From NCBI GenBank assembly GCA_002381615.1, contig DFWY01000019.1:1-59331 (forward strand): DNA of 59,331 bases, read 5' to 3'. Each line of letters begins with the position of its first letter. Position 1 is the stretch's first letter. Both the position numbers and the translations under genes were made by a program. Of this stretch, positions 16,544 through 25,160 are shown in pieces. The DNA is from Polaromonas sp. UBA4122. Lineage in GTDB: Bacteria > Pseudomonadota > Gammaproteobacteria > Burkholderiales > Burkholderiaceae_C. The notes under the pieces are model-generated. The model ran no database searches, was not told the origin of the DNA, and worked only from the letters and a program-made list of their open reading frames with translations.

Positions 16544-18229
16544 TTACATTTTGCGAGGTGCACTGACGCCCAGCACCGCGAGGCCATTGTGCAACACCTG
16601 CGCGGTGGCCGCGACCAGCGCCAGGCGCGCCAGCTTGACCGCCTCTTCATCAACCAGAATCCGCTCGACATCGTAATAGCTGTGGTAGCAGGCCGCGAGT
16701 TCACGCAGGTAAAAAGCCACATCATGCGGTGCCAAACCGGCGGACGCATGGCTGAGCATGTCGGGGTACCTGGCCAGCAGCAGCATCAGCGCCTGGGCCT
16801 GCGGACTGGTCAGCGCCGACAGGTCCACCGCCTTCAGGCGGCTTTCATCGCCGCCCTGGCTGACCCATGTCGTAACGATCGAGCAGATGCGGGCGTGCGC
16901 GTACTGCACGTAGTACACCGGGTTTTCATTGTTTTTGGCCAGTGCCAGGTCAATGTCAAAGATGTACTCGGTGTCTGGCTTGCGGCTGAGCAGAAAGAAA
17001 CGCACGGCGTCCGCGCTGGTCCATTCAATCAGGTCGCGCAGCGTGACGTAACTGCCGGCGCGCTTGGATATTTTGACCTCTTCGCCATTTCGCACCACAC
17101 GCACCATGGTGTGCAGCACGTAGTCGGGGTAGCCCTGCGGGATGCCGGCGCCCGCCGCCTGCAGCCCGGCGCGGACCCGGGCCATGGTGCCGTGGTGGTC
17201 CATGCCCTGGATGTTGATGGCTTGGCTGTAACCCCGCTCCCATTTGGCCAGGTGATAGGCCACGTCGGGCACAAAGTAGGTGTAGCTGCCGTCACCCTTG
17301 CGCATGACACGGTCCTTGTCATCGCCATACTCGGTGGACTTGAGCCACAGTGCGCCGTCGTGCTCGTAGGTCTTGCCGGCGTCGTGCAGTTTCTTCACGA
17401 CAGCATCGACCTTGCCACTGAGGTACAGGCTGGACTCCAGGTAGTAGTTGTCAAACTTGACGGCAAAAGCCTTCAGGTCCAGATCTTGTTCATGGCGCAG
17501 GTAAGCCACGGCAAACAGGCGGATGTCATCCAGCGCCTCCACGTCCCCCGAGGCGGTGAACTCGCGGTCATCGGACTTGACGGTTTTGCCGGCCAGAAAG
17601 TCGGCAGCGATGTCGGCAATATAGTCGCCGTTGTAGGCCGGCTCGGGCCAGCCGGCATCGCCTGGTTTGAGGCCTTTGGCGCGCGCTTGCGTGCTGGTCG
17701 CCAAGGTGTGGATCTGCACCCCGGCATCGTTGTAATAGAACTCGCGGTACACCTGCGCACCCTGCGTCGCAAACAGGTTGCAGATGGCATCACCCAGCGC
17801 GGCTTGCCGGCCATGGCCCACATGCAGTGGCCCGGTTGGGTTGGCCGACACAAACTCGACAATCATGCGCCGCTCGCTGTCGGCTGGCTGGCTGCCGTAC
17901 AGCGCCCCGGCCTGCAATACCTCACGGACGGTTTCCTGCTTGGCGGCGGACTTGAGCCGGATGTTGATAAAACCCGGGCCGGCAATTTCAATTGCATCCA
18001 CCCAGCGCTCGAAAGCGGGGGCCTGCAACAAGATGGCACGAAGGTTTTCAGCCGTCTGGCGGGGGTTCTGTTTAAGCGACTTGGCCAGCTGCATGGCGGC
18101 CGTACAGGCAAAATCACCATGGGCCGCCACTTTGGGGGACTCAAAGGCGGCCTTGTCACCCGCATCGGGAGAGAGTTGTTCCAGCCCGGCAGCCAACGCC
18201 GTGAGCAGGTCTTTTTTAATCGAGAGCAT
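16544..18229 (-). CDS. argS: Arginyl-tRNA synthetase
   Basis: A 561-residue class I aminoacyl-tRNA synthetase. The N-terminal Add-1 domain is followed by [20 protein letters not shown] with the HIGH-type HVGH signature (about residue 135), and [16 protein letters not shown] carries the KMSKS-equivalent site. The C-terminal DALR anticodon-binding domain ends at [12 protein letters not shown]. It charges tRNA-Arg with arginine in the cytoplasm. ATG 18229 and the length fit the family exactly. It heads the argS-SPOR-dsbA gene string. Confidence 0.97.
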   Translation of the reverse strand: MLSIKKDLLTALAAGLEQLSPDAGDKAAFESPKVAAHGDFACTAAMQLAKSLKQNPRQTAENLRAILLQAPAFERWVDAIEIAGPGFINIRLKSAAKQETVREVLQAGALYGSQPADSERRMIVEFVSANPTGPLHVGHGRQAALGDAICNLFATQGAQVYREFYYNDAGVQIHTLATSTQARAKGLKPGDAGWPEPAYNGDYIADIAADFLAGKTVKSDDREFTASGDVEALDDIRLFAVAYLRHEQDLDLKAFAVKFDNYYLESSLYLSGKVDAVVKKLHDAGKTYEHDGALWLKSTEYGDDKDRVMRKGDGSYTYFVPDVAYHLAKWERGYSQAINIQGMDHHGTMARVRAGLQAAGAGIPQGYPDYVLHTMVRVVRNGEEVKISKRAGSYVTLRDLIEWTSADAVRFFLLSRKPDTEYIFDIDLALAKNNENPVYYVQYAHARICSIVTTWVSQGGDESRLKAVDLSALTSPQAQALMLLLARYPDMLSHASAGLAPHDVAFYLRELAACYHSYYDVERILVDEEAVKLARLALVAATAQVLHNGLAVLGVSAPRKM

Positions 18230-18336
18230 GGGCTTATTTTACGTTTAAGCCGGTCAGTGAATTTCCGGCCGACGGCGTTATGTGTTGGAACTCCAACTGG
18301 AACTCAACCCTGAATCCTCAACGCATTGGCGCCTCC

Positions 18337-18608
18337 ATGAAAAAGCTGTTGTCCCTGATCGCTGCCGGTTTTGCTTTTTCGCTGAGTCTGTCACCACTAG
18401 CCCAAGCCGCAGACAGCCCAGCAAAACTGCCCAGCAAAGCAAAATGGCCAGGTGCAACAAGGACGCCAAAGGCAAAAAATGTGACGAGCGCAAGGCCTTC
18501 TTGAAGGCGTGCCCGAGCAAATCAGTCGGCGCGGCGGCCCACCTGGTTTGCCCAAACAGGTGCAAAAAAGCCCTGCCAGCCGTGCTGGACGGTTTTCTTT
18601 TGGCATGA
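18337..18608 (+). pseudogene. PsiF-like small exported protein, broken by a frameshift
   Basis: ATG 18337 opens a clear signal peptide (MKKLLSLIAAGFAFSLSLSP, then AQAADSPAK). In that frame the text then loses sense. In the next frame the PsiF repeat appears at once: AQQSKMARCNKDAKGKK, then CDERKAFLKAC. Adding one A to the run at about 18421-18426 joins the two into a normal protein, so this is a one-base deletion in a homopolymer, either a real mutation or a sequencing error. PsiF proteins are small, exported and phosphate-starvation-induced in E. coli; their function is unknown. The C-terminus after KACPSKS also departs from the family and may hold a second lesion. Confidence 0.65.
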
Positions 18609-18615
18609 TGCTGTC

Positions 18616-19659
18616 ATGACGATACCTTCCCTTTCCTTGCCGCCGGCCCGATCCGGGCATACCCCGTCCATCTCTTGCGTCATGCCCGCCTACAACGAGG
18701 CGCGCAACCTGAGCCGGGTTGTGCCCGAGGTTTTGGCCGTGCTGGCCACGCTGTCTGGCCAGGTGGAGCTGATCGTGGTGGACGATGGCAGCCGGGATGA
18801 CACCGAACAAGTGATGCAGGGCCTGTGCGCGGCGCATCCTCAGGTGGTCTTTCTGAAACTCTCGCGCAACTTCGGCAAGGAACCCGCCCTGACCGCAGGC
18901 CTGGAAACAGCGCTCGGCGACGTGGTCATCCTGATGGATGCAGATGGCCAGCATCCATCGTCAATACTGCCTGAAATGCTACAAAAATGGAAGCACGGAT
19001 CGGATGTGGTGTACGCCGTTCGCAAAACCCGGGTTGACCAGTCGGGCCTGCAAATTCGACTGACAGGCTTATTCTACAAACTGATCAACTGGGGCAACCG
19101 GGTGCAGATTCCGGCCGATGCGGGGGATTTCCGCCTGATGGACCGCAGGGTGGTGGAGGCCTTGAAAAGCCTGCCCGAACGCAACCGTTTCATGAAGGGC
19201 CTGTACGCCTGGGTGGGATTCAACAGCACGGCGATGGACTACGAACCCCTGTCACGTGTCGGCGGTATTTCCAATTTCGGGCTGCGTGGCTCCCTCTCGC
19301 TGGCGCTCACGGGCATCGTGGCGTTTTCCACTGCGCCACTTCGGGCCTTGACCTACCTCGGGCTGGCCCTGTCGGCCGTGGCCCTGGGGTATGGCGGCTG
19401 GGTGGTGGTGGACTATTTTGTGTCCGGCATCGCCGTCCCCGGTTACGCCACGATCGTGGTCGGCATGATGTTTTTCAGTGGCATCCAGCTGCTGTCTGTC
19501 GGCGTGCTGGCCGAGTACGTGGGCCGGATTTACGAAGAAGTCAAGCAGCGTCCGGCCTACCTCGTCAGCCAGCGCCAGGGATCCGGACTGAACCCGCCCG
19601 GGCCAGCCGATAACGCGCAAATCCTGCAGGCCCCGGCGCGGACCTCTTCACTGCTGTAA
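18616..19659 (+). CDS. Family 2 glycosyltransferase with two C-terminal membrane helices (ArnC/GtrB/DPM1-like)
   Basis: A 347-residue membrane glycosyltransferase. The GT-A domain opens SISCVMPAYNEARNL, has ELIVVDDGSRDDTE and the metal-binding VILMDADGQHP (DxD region), and ends about residue 230. Two transmembrane helices follow (LRALTYLGLALSAVALGYGG and ATIVVGMMFFSGIQLLSVGV), with the VGRIYEEVKQRP tail typical of ArnC/GtrB. It should transfer a sugar from a nucleotide donor to undecaprenyl phosphate on the cytoplasmic side. GtrA, a putative flippase, follows 13 bp later, and a GT39 transferase lies opposite. Together they form a three-component lipid-linked sugar modification system. Exact sugar unknown. 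Confidence 0.87.
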   Translation: MTIPSLSLPPARSGHTPSISCVMPAYNEARNLSRVVPEVLAVLATLSGQVELIVVDDGSRDDTEQVMQGLCAAHPQVVFLKLSRNFGKEPALTAGLETALGDVVILMDADGQHPSSILPEMLQKWKHGSDVVYAVRKTRVDQSGLQIRLTGLFYKLINWGNRVQIPADAGDFRLMDRRVVEALKSLPERNRFMKGLYAWVGFNSTAMDYEPLSRVGGISNFGLRGSLSLALTGIVAFSTAPLRALTYLGLALSAVALGYGGWVVVDYFVSGIAVPGYATIVVGMMFFSGIQLLSVGVLAEYVGRIYEEVKQRPAYLVSQRQGSGLNPPGPADNAQILQAPARTSSLL

Positions 19660-19672
19660 CGGGTTTTTACCT

Positions 19673-20041
19673 TTGAATCCGTCAACCTTCTGGTTCCTCG
19701 CCGTGGGCGGCTGCGCAGCGCTGACCCACATGGGTGTATTTGCCCTGGCGCGCCACCATATGTGGCCTGAGTTGGCCAATGCGCTGGGATTTGGTGTGGC
19801 CTTTTTTGTGAGTTTTGCCGGACACCGGCTACTGAGCTTTCGCGATGCTGCAACCTCGGTGGCCACCAGTTTTGCCCGCTTTGTCGTGACGGCACTGGCT
19901 GGCTTTGTGAGCAACGAGCTGGTTTTTGTACTGCTGCTGCGGGCTTTGGGCTGGCCTTCGCTGGCAGCGCTGTTCACCGCGCTAGTGTTTGCAGCCGGCC
20001 AGACCTTTATGCTGAGCCGCTTCTGGGCGTTCCGCCGCTGA
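19673..20041 (+). CDS. GtrA-family membrane protein
   Basis: A 122-residue protein with four hydrophobic helices, from FWFLAVGGCAALTHMGVFAL to AALFTALVFAAGQTFMLSRF, and the family end 'SRFWAFRR'. GtrA proteins are thought to flip undecaprenyl-phosphate-linked sugar across the inner membrane. The start is TTG 19673 (TTG-AAT-CCG), 13 bp after the GT2 stop; an internal ATG would remove the first helix. Its last 60 bp overlap, tail to tail, the 3' end of the GT39 gene on the other strand (19982-20041). Confidence 0.83.
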   Translation: MNPSTFWFLAVGGCAALTHMGVFALARHHMWPELANALGFGVAFFVSFAGHRLLSFRDAATSVATSFARFVVTALAGFVSNELVFVLLLRALGWPSLAALFTALVFAAGQTFMLSRFWAFRR

Positions 20042-21574
20042 AGGCATAACAGGGTCCATGCGACCTGACCTGTAGAGTTTCCAGCCCGCGCCAGTAGCGA
20101 ACAGTGTCCAGCCGTTCAGCCCGTCGGTCATGCCGGACTCCACTGGCATCACCAGCCAGTTGCCGGCTACCTTCCCTGCCGTAGCGAGGACCTCGGGCGA
20201 CTGCAGCACTTTGGCCGCTTTCGCGTCAAAATCAGCACTTTCAAAGAGCTCGCGTTCCCAACTGTCACCCGCAGTGGCACGAAGCTGAGCCCAGTCCTGA
20301 AGCACCACCATGGGCTTGGCGGCCTGCGTGTAGAACGGCAAATCGTAGGGGAAACCATCTGCGGTGTAAACCGTATCGGACGGACTCGCCTCGCAAGCTA
20401 GAAGCTGTGCGATATCTTGCGAACGCCATGCCGCCGTCATACCACCGACCTTGAGAACAATCGCGGTGGCGATGCCAAGGTTCAGCACGCAGAGGGCCAT
20501 GAACAGCTTGCCGGCCCAGGCACGGTGCGCCATGACGCGCTCCCAGCCCAGCGCCGCCAGCAATGCCACGGCCGGAATCACCGGCAGGATGTAACCCACC
20601 AGCTTGGAAGTGGTCATGGAGAAAAAGGCGGTAATGCACAACACCCAGATCCAGCACAGGCTCAGCCACTGGCGGGGCATGAGAATGGCGTCCGGCTCTG
20701 GGCGGGCCTTCGTGCGGAAATTCAGGCGGACCTGGGCCAACGCAAAAAGCGCCCAGGGAAACAGCAGCAAGCCCATCGCCAGCAGGTAGAACCACCAGGG
20801 CTGCGGGTTGTTGAAACTCTTGGCGGTATAGCGGGAAAACTGCTGGTATACGAACATGTAATTCAGCAGCTCAGGGTACTGTTGCTGTGCCAGGACAAAC
20901 CACGGCGCCACAATGCCGGCAAACAGCAGCAGGCCACTGGCCCACGGCAGGTACAAAATTTTGCGGAGCTGGCGCGTCCAGACCAGCCAGACCAGCAGCA
21001 CCAGGCCGGGCAGCACGAAGCCGATGAGCCCCTTGCTGAGCATGCCCAAGGCGCAGGCCACAAATCCCAGGCGCGCCAACATGGCCTGTGGCCTGTCACC
21101 AGCCATGAAGGCAAATGCAAAACACCAGATGGCTACGCTAATCCAGGCGGCCACCAGCATGTCGTGGTTTACATACTGGCCCCCCACCAGAAAGGCCAGA
21201 CTGGTGCCCAGCATGATGGCCGCGCGCCGGGCAATGTGCTCCGTGGTGATCGCCCGGGCTGCAAGGTAAAGAGCCACCAGCATCAGGCCCACATGCAGGG
21301 CCGGTATCAGGCGCAGGGCGAATTCATTGATGCCAAACGTAGCCAGGGACAGTGCCTGCAGCCAGTATAAATAGGGCGGCTTGTGGAAAAATGGAAGGCC
21401 GTTGAGACGCGGCGTGAGCCAGTCGCCGCTTAGCAGCATCCAGCGGCCGACGTCGCCATAACGGCCTTCATCGGGCACCGCCAGCGGGCGCAGGACAGAC
21501 AGTACCAGCAGCAGGGCCCATAGCAGGGCGAGGATCAGCCAGGATGTTTGTTGTTTGCTCGGAAATTTGTTCAC
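19982..21574 (-). CDS. Membrane glycosyltransferase of the GT39/ArnT type
   Basis: A 530-residue polytopic protein: about 11-12 transmembrane helices, the periplasmic loop motif PDEGRYGDVGRWMLLSGDW with the catalytic acidic residues of the ArnT/PMT superfamily, and LPFFHKPPYLYWLQA. The C-terminal 150 residues are a soluble periplasmic domain. It should transfer a sugar from undecaprenyl phosphate to lipid A or another envelope acceptor. It matches the ArnT layout, but aminoarabinose genes are not nearby, so the sugar is unknown. The start is GTG 21574, overlapping the ChbG-like stop by 4 bp, so the genes are translationally coupled. The 3' end overlaps gtrA antiparallel. Confidence 0.87.
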   Translation of the reverse strand: MNKFPSKQQTSWLILALLWALLLVLSVLRPLAVPDEGRYGDVGRWMLLSGDWLTPRLNGLPFFHKPPYLYWLQALSLATFGINEFALRLIPALHVGLMLVALYLAARAITTEHIARRAAIMLGTSLAFLVGGQYVNHDMLVAAWISVAIWCFAFAFMAGDRPQAMLARLGFVACALGMLSKGLIGFVLPGLVLLVWLVWTRQLRKILYLPWASGLLLFAGIVAPWFVLAQQQYPELLNYMFVYQQFSRYTAKSFNNPQPWWFYLLAMGLLLFPWALFALAQVRLNFRTKARPEPDAILMPRQWLSLCWIWVLCITAFFSMTTSKLVGYILPVIPAVALLAALGWERVMAHRAWAGKLFMALCVLNLGIATAIVLKVGGMTAAWRSQDIAQLLACEASPSDTVYTADGFPYDLPFYTQAAKPMVVLQDWAQLRATAGDSWERELFESADFDAKAAKVLQSPEVLATAGKVAGNWLVMPVESGMTDGLNGWTLFATGAGWKLYRSGRMDPVMPSAAERPEAAQHKGLAGCKH

Positions 21575-22437
21575 ACCGGGGATTCTAGTGGCCCGCTTCT
21601 TTGCCCCCCACTACCCCCGGTGTCGTTAAACCTTGCCAGCGTCACGTGCGCTTTCTCCAGCGCAGCGGGAAACGTCGGCCCAGCCAGATAGTCAAATTCC
21701 CGCAGCCGCGCCGCGCCGATGGTATCTTGCGGCTCCAGGCCCTGTGCCGGATGGCACATGATGATGCTGCCTGCGGGAGAGGTTTGCAGCCAGCCCTCCA
21801 TGCACCGGGCATAGCGCTTGCCGTCACCTTCGAAATCATGGATGCCAGATAAGGCTACAGCCCCCGTCAAACCTGCTCTAGCAGCTATCATTTCAAGAGC
21901 ATTTGCGCCCATGCCGGAGATGATGCGGCTCTTCAAGTCGGCCTGCCCCGGTGCTGCCCGCGAGATGCGCAGATAGGGTGCCGCACCGCGGTAACGGCTG
22001 CTGAGCGCCTGCACCAGCGCCTCACGAATGCCGGAAAACTGCTGCACGTGCTGGTGGCCATCCACATGGTCGGGTGGCGCTTTCCACTGCGCTTCAAACG
22101 CATCGAGCTGACGCTCTATCACGGCCCGCGCCGCCTTTTTATCAAAACCCACCACAGCGCCCCTGAGCATGGCCATGCCCAGCGACATGCCATGCCCGGC
22201 CCGGCGCGCAAAGTCGCTGGTCCAGTCCAGGTGCAGGCCCACGTCGATGCGCCCGCGCAGCTCGCGCAGCAGGGCGACGTCCTGGCCCCAGCGCGGTGAC
22301 AACACCATGACGCTGGTGGCGCTGAGTCGCCCCATGGCGGCCAGCCTGGCAATGCCCAGTGATGCCTGGCCATGGACGGCAAAGTCGTCAGCGCAAAGGA
22401 CCAGGCGCTTCGTGTGAGCCGTCGCGTGCGGTGTCAT
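21571..22437 (-). CDS. ChbG/YdjC-like carbohydrate deacetylase, HpnK-type
   Basis: A 288-residue protein of the YdjC family: LVLCADDFAVHGQAS with the metal-binding Asp pair (about 17-18), VGLHLDWTSDF, and PDHVDGHQHVQQF with the conserved His cluster (about 124-130). These proteins are zinc-dependent deacetylases of acetylated sugars or glycolipid intermediates. Clustering with GT2, GtrA and GT39 genes suggests it trims an acetylated sugar in the same envelope pathway. ATG 22437 overlaps the LysR stop (ATGA). Residues about 177-192 (GANALEMIAARAGLTG) are encoded by a copy of the dispersed palindromic repeat. Confidence 0.82.
   Translation of the reverse strand: MTPHATAHTKRLVLCADDFAVHGQASLGIARLAAMGRLSATSVMVLSPRWGQDVALLRELRGRIDVGLHLDWTSDFARRAGHGMSLGMAMLRGAVVGFDKKAARAVIERQLDAFEAQWKAPPDHVDGHQHVQQFSGIREALVQALSSRYRGAAPYLRISRAAPGQADLKSRIISGMGANALEMIAARAGLTGAVALSGIHDFEGDGKRYARCMEGWLQTSPAGSIIMCHPAQGLEPQDTIGAARLREFDYLAGPTFPAALEKAHVTLARFNDTGGSGGQRSGPLESPV
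21862..21910. repeat. Dispersed palindromic repeat, copy 4 (inside the ChbG-like gene, in frame)
   Basis: CCCCCGTCAAACCTGC, then GCAGCTATCA, then AGAGC and ATTTGCGCCC align with the intergenic copy at 29761-29806. The right arm (AGAGC, 21896-21900) has one change from ATAGC, so the hairpin is weakened while the reading frame is open. Confidence 0.55.
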
Positions 22438-23342
22438 GATGCCCGCCAGAACCCCGACTGGCTGTAGTGATGCTTTAAAAAATCGATCCATAAGCGCACC
22501 CGCAGCGGCAAATGCTTGCGCTGCGGAAACATGGCGTAAATGCCATTGGGCGGTGCGGCAAAGTCTTCCAGCACCGCCACCAACCGGCCGGCCGCAATTT
22601 CCGATTCAACTTCCCAGGTGCTGCGCCAGGCAATACCGTAGTCGGCCAGGCACCAGTCGTGCAGCACCTGCCCGTCCGAGCAATCGAGCGGACCGCCGGG
22701 CTTGAGGTGCACCAGCTCGCCGCCCACCTTGAACGCCCAGCCTCGCGTCTGCGATGCATCGCTGGACAGCGTCAGGCAGTCATATTTTGCAAGCTCGCTG
22801 GGGTGCTGCGGCGTGCCGTGGGCTGACAGGTAGCGCGGGGTGGCCACGCACAGGCGCCGGTTGTCGGCCAGGCGCACACTGACCAGCGAAGAGTCGGGCA
22901 GGTCGCCCACCCGCACCGCGCAGTCAACACCCTCGCCCGCCAAATCCACCACGCGGTCGCTCAGGTTCAGCGTGATCGTCACGTCCGCATGCTGCTCGCG
23001 GAATTTCGTCACCAGCGGCGCCACATGGCGGCGGCCAAACCCGGCCGGCGCGGTGATGCGCAAATGGCCGCTCGCCTTCATGCCGCCTGCAGACACGCTG
23101 GCCTCCGCATTGGCCAGGTCAGCCAGGAGGCGCTGGCAGTCTTCCAGAAAAGCGCTGCCCTCGTGCGTGAGGGCGATGCGCCGCGTGGTGCGCACCAGCA
23201 GCTTCACGCCCAGCCGCGCCTCCAAGGCATCCAGCCGCCGACCCATGATGGCGGGCGCCACCCCCTCGGCCTTGGCCGCCGCTGTCAAACTGCCGCGCGC
23301 GACCACCGACACAAAAGATTCCAACTGTTTGAGTTTGCCCAT
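22434..23342 (-). CDS. LysR-family transcriptional regulator
   Basis: A 302-residue LTTR: an N-terminal winged helix-turn-helix (LESFVSVVARGSLTAAAKAE through LDALEARLGVKLLVRTTRR) and a PBP-like effector domain (HLRITAPAGFGRRHVAPLV onward). The CrgA/DhcR-type subgroup fits the start 'MGKLKQLESFVSVV'. It is the first gene of the minus-strand unit LysR-ChbG-GT39, joined by 4-bp overlaps, so it is co-transcribed with the glycosylation genes rather than divergent from a target. Effector unknown. ATG 23342. Confidence 0.88.
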   Translation of the reverse strand: MGKLKQLESFVSVVARGSLTAAAKAEGVAPAIMGRRLDALEARLGVKLLVRTTRRIALTHEGSAFLEDCQRLLADLANAEASVSAGGMKASGHLRITAPAGFGRRHVAPLVTKFREQHADVTITLNLSDRVVDLAGEGVDCAVRVGDLPDSSLVSVRLADNRRLCVATPRYLSAHGTPQHPSELAKYDCLTLSSDASQTRGWAFKVGGELVHLKPGGPLDCSDGQVLHDWCLADYGIAWRSTWEVESEIAAGRLVAVLEDFAAPPNGIYAMFPQRKHLPLRVRLWIDFLKHHYSQSGFWRAS

Positions 23343-23533
23343 GCGCTGCGATTATGCGCATAAAAGTTAGCAATCACGCGAGAAAAATCTTTCATTACGC
23401 CAGGCCCGGCCATTCGGCATTAGCCTGCGGATGCCAGTGCTGCCAGCGGTTCATTTTTGCAACACAAAGCGCCCGACTTGCAACCGGCTCCGAGCGCCTT
23501 TGCAGACCCGAGTTTCAAGAAAAAAGTGACTTT

Positions 23534-23580
23534 TGCCCAATAAGGACGGGCTCAAGCAGCTATTATTTTTATAGTACTCG
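23534..23580. repeat. Dispersed palindromic repeat, copy 5
   Basis: GGGCTCAAGCAGCTAT with GCTAT at 23559-23563, a 7-nt T-rich loop, and ATAGT (23571-23575), one base from ATAGC. Intergenic, between the LysR gene and a small hypothetical gene. Confidence 0.65.
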
Positions 23581-23699
23581 GGGGCGCCTATGCTGGCGGT
23601 AAAGTGTGCGAACCCCGCCGCGCCAATCCCGACGATCAGCGCAGCCGGTCCTGGCTGCATGGGGACATGGCGGGGCTGATGGAGCGCACGCTGCAACAC

Positions 23700-23734
23700 C
23701 CCGTTGCCCGTTGACCGTTGCCCGTTGCCCGTTG
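23700..23734. repeat. Five tandem heptamers, CCCGTTG
   Basis: Five adjacent 7-bp units occupy 23700-23734; four are CCCGTTG and the third is ACCGTTG. The array ends 8 bp before the stop codon of the minus-strand gene 23743-24021. Such arrays can vary in number by slippage; no function is evident. Confidence 0.8.
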
Positions 23735-23742
23735 CCGACTAT

Positions 23743-24021
23743 TTATTCGAGCGCGGTTACGGTCACGCCATGCTGGTCAGAAAATGCCTTGAGGATGGCT
23801 GCAATCTGCGGGTCTTGCAGCGTCGTTACCAGCTCCACAATTTTGTTGTCGCTGCCCTTGTGGCTGTCGCTGACCACCACGGCGGCCGCGCTGTCGTCCG
23901 CGGCAAACAGCGTCTGCAGCGAAGTCCCGAGGGAACTCATCACTTCATCGCGCTGCGCCTTGGCGATGTCTGACTGCGCAGGGTACAGCACCTCAAAAGA
24001 GAAGTTTGTTTTCAGACTCAT
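23743..24021 (-). CDS. Small conserved-looking hypothetical protein
   Basis: A 92-residue soluble protein with no signal or membrane segment: MSLKTNFSFEVLYPAQSDIA, an Ala-rich middle (SAAAVVVSDSHKGS) and an amphipathic C-terminal helix region. I do not recognise the family. Support for it as a gene comes from a good Shine-Dalgarno (AAAGG, 8 bases before ATG 24021), coding-like composition and lack of a better overlapping frame. It lies alone between the LysR gene and the spermidine-synthase-like gene, about 110 bp downstream of the latter. Confidence 0.55.
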   Translation of the reverse strand: MSLKTNFSFEVLYPAQSDIAKAQRDEVMSSLGTSLQTLFAADDSAAAVVVSDSHKGSDNKIVELVTTLQDPQIAAILKAFSDQHGVTVTALE

Positions 24022-24133
24022 TTTTTAACCTTTCATTTTCCGCTGTGCCGGGATGGTGGCTATTTGCGCAGGCTGCTCCATTATTGAGCGTTTAATAATT
24101 TACGACACCGTTCGGGCTTGACTGAACCGTAGC

Positions 24134-24970
24134 CTAGGCGGCGCCAGCTTCGTCAAGGTTTTTCATTTGCCAGACAATCCGCGCCAGCTCCGATTTGAGT
24201 TGTTTGCGCGCCTCCTCATCCAGACTCGACAGGCTTTTTGACAGGCGCATGGCGCGCGGCGAAATGGCTTTGCCTTTGGACGCAAACACAATGCTATTGC
24301 TTCTTTCCTCGGACAGCACTTCAACCGCGTTGCCGTTGAAACTGCGGCTGATGCGATCGACCAGCACCGGGTAATCGGGGTGGTCGTAGTGCAGATTGAC
24401 CACCAGCACGCCGTCGGCGGACAGCGCCGCAAAGCAGTCCTCATAAAAACGCTGCGAGCACAACGCGGCAGGCTGCCCTTCATGGTCAAAACCATCGACC
24501 AGCAGCACATCAAACTGGGGCTTTTCGGTCTGTAAAAAAAGGGCTCCGTCGGCAGCGATCACCTGAAACCGCTCGTCGTCATCCGGCACCTGAAACTCCC
24601 GGCGCAGGGCAATCACATACGGGTTGATCTCCAGCACCGTCATCTTGCACACCGGCAATTGCCGGTAACAGAATTTGGCGAGTGAGCCACCGCCCAGCCC
24701 GATCATGCCGATGTGCGCCGGGGTCTGCTTGAACAGCAGAAAACCCATCATGGTCCGGGTGTAGTCCACCTCCAGACGCCAAGGCTGACGCGTGCGCATA
24801 CGGCTTTGCAACTCGCCCAGCGTGAAATGCAGCGACTTGGCTGCGCCGTCGTCGCGCACAAAGGGCTTGACGTATTGCAGTGACTGAAAATCACCCGGCC
24901 GCGCGGTCTCAAGCGGCGCGGTGTTGGGTGCCACGGGAGGTTCATCGAGCGCTTCAGGCCAGGGTTTCAC
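24134..24970 (-). CDS. Spermidine-synthase-like methyltransferase-fold protein
   Basis: A 278-residue protein with the spermine/spermidine synthase core: IGMIGLGGGSLAKFCY (nucleotide-binding loop), MTVLEINPYVIALRR, and FDVLLVDGFDHEGQPAALC where true synthases have the catalytic Asp region; ALSADGVLVVNLHYDHPDYP follows. Substrate-binding tyrosines and the N-terminal tetramerisation domain of SpeE are not evident, so it may act on another aminopropyl or methyl acceptor. Related proteins in Burkholderiales are annotated simply as spermidine synthase. No polyamine genes are adjacent. It lies 185 bp downstream of the DUF1631 gene, separated by a palindromic repeat. Confidence 0.7.
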   Translation of the reverse strand: MKPWPEALDEPPVAPNTAPLETARPGDFQSLQYVKPFVRDDGAAKSLHFTLGELQSRMRTRQPWRLEVDYTRTMMGFLLFKQTPAHIGMIGLGGGSLAKFCYRQLPVCKMTVLEINPYVIALRREFQVPDDDERFQVIAADGALFLQTEKPQFDVLLVDGFDHEGQPAALCSQRFYEDCFAALSADGVLVVNLHYDHPDYPVLVDRISRSFNGNAVEVLSEERSNSIVFASKGKAISPRAMRLSKSLSSLDEEARKQLKSELARIVWQMKNLDEAGAA

Positions 24971-25107
24971 GGCAAGCTCCCTGTTGTGCGCAGGTCAAGC
25001 ACCCCGGTCGGAAAAGCCATGGCCCCGGCCAACTGCCGATTGCTGCGGCGCGTGCGTTTGCTGGAGGTGAGCAGGCGCAAAAAGTTGCCGAAATAGAGAG
25101 TCAAATT

Positions 25108-25160
25108 TGCCTACGGTCCTTTATCAGCGGGAACAAACAGCTACTAAAATGATAGCTATT
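25108..25160. repeat. Dispersed palindromic repeat, copy 6 (forms the 3' end of the DUF1631 gene)
   Basis: AGCTA (25139-25143) and TAGCT (25153-25157) flank a 9-nt AT-rich loop, preceded by ATCAGCGGGAACAAAC. The TAG stop of the minus-strand DUF1631 gene (25156-25158) lies in the right arm of the hairpin. Confidence 0.65.

Larger units (their letters stand above)
23343..23742. other. Intergenic region with a palindromic repeat and a heptamer array
   Basis: This 400-bp gap upstream of the LysR gene holds repeat copy 5 (23534-23580) and a heptamer array (23700-23734). A minus-strand frame at about 23451-23699 reads PAALIVGIGAAGFAHF but includes the repeat and has no supported start, so I do not call it a gene. 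The LysR promoter should be within the first 100 bp. Confidence 0.5.

Noticed and set aside
18961-18995. CTGAAATGCTACAAAAATGG in the GT2 gene as a further palindromic repeat copy
   Set aside because: It has no matching left arm and none of the family flanks; the residues fit normal GT2 sequence.
23451-23699. 82-codon minus-strand frame with a hydrophobic segment
   Set aside because: It reads through a palindromic repeat and lacks a supported start, so it is probably chance.
24060-24110. GGCTATTTGCGCAGGCTGC near the small hypothetical gene as another repeat copy
   Set aside because: Only the flank-like TTTGCGC is shared; there is no ATAGC partner arm.
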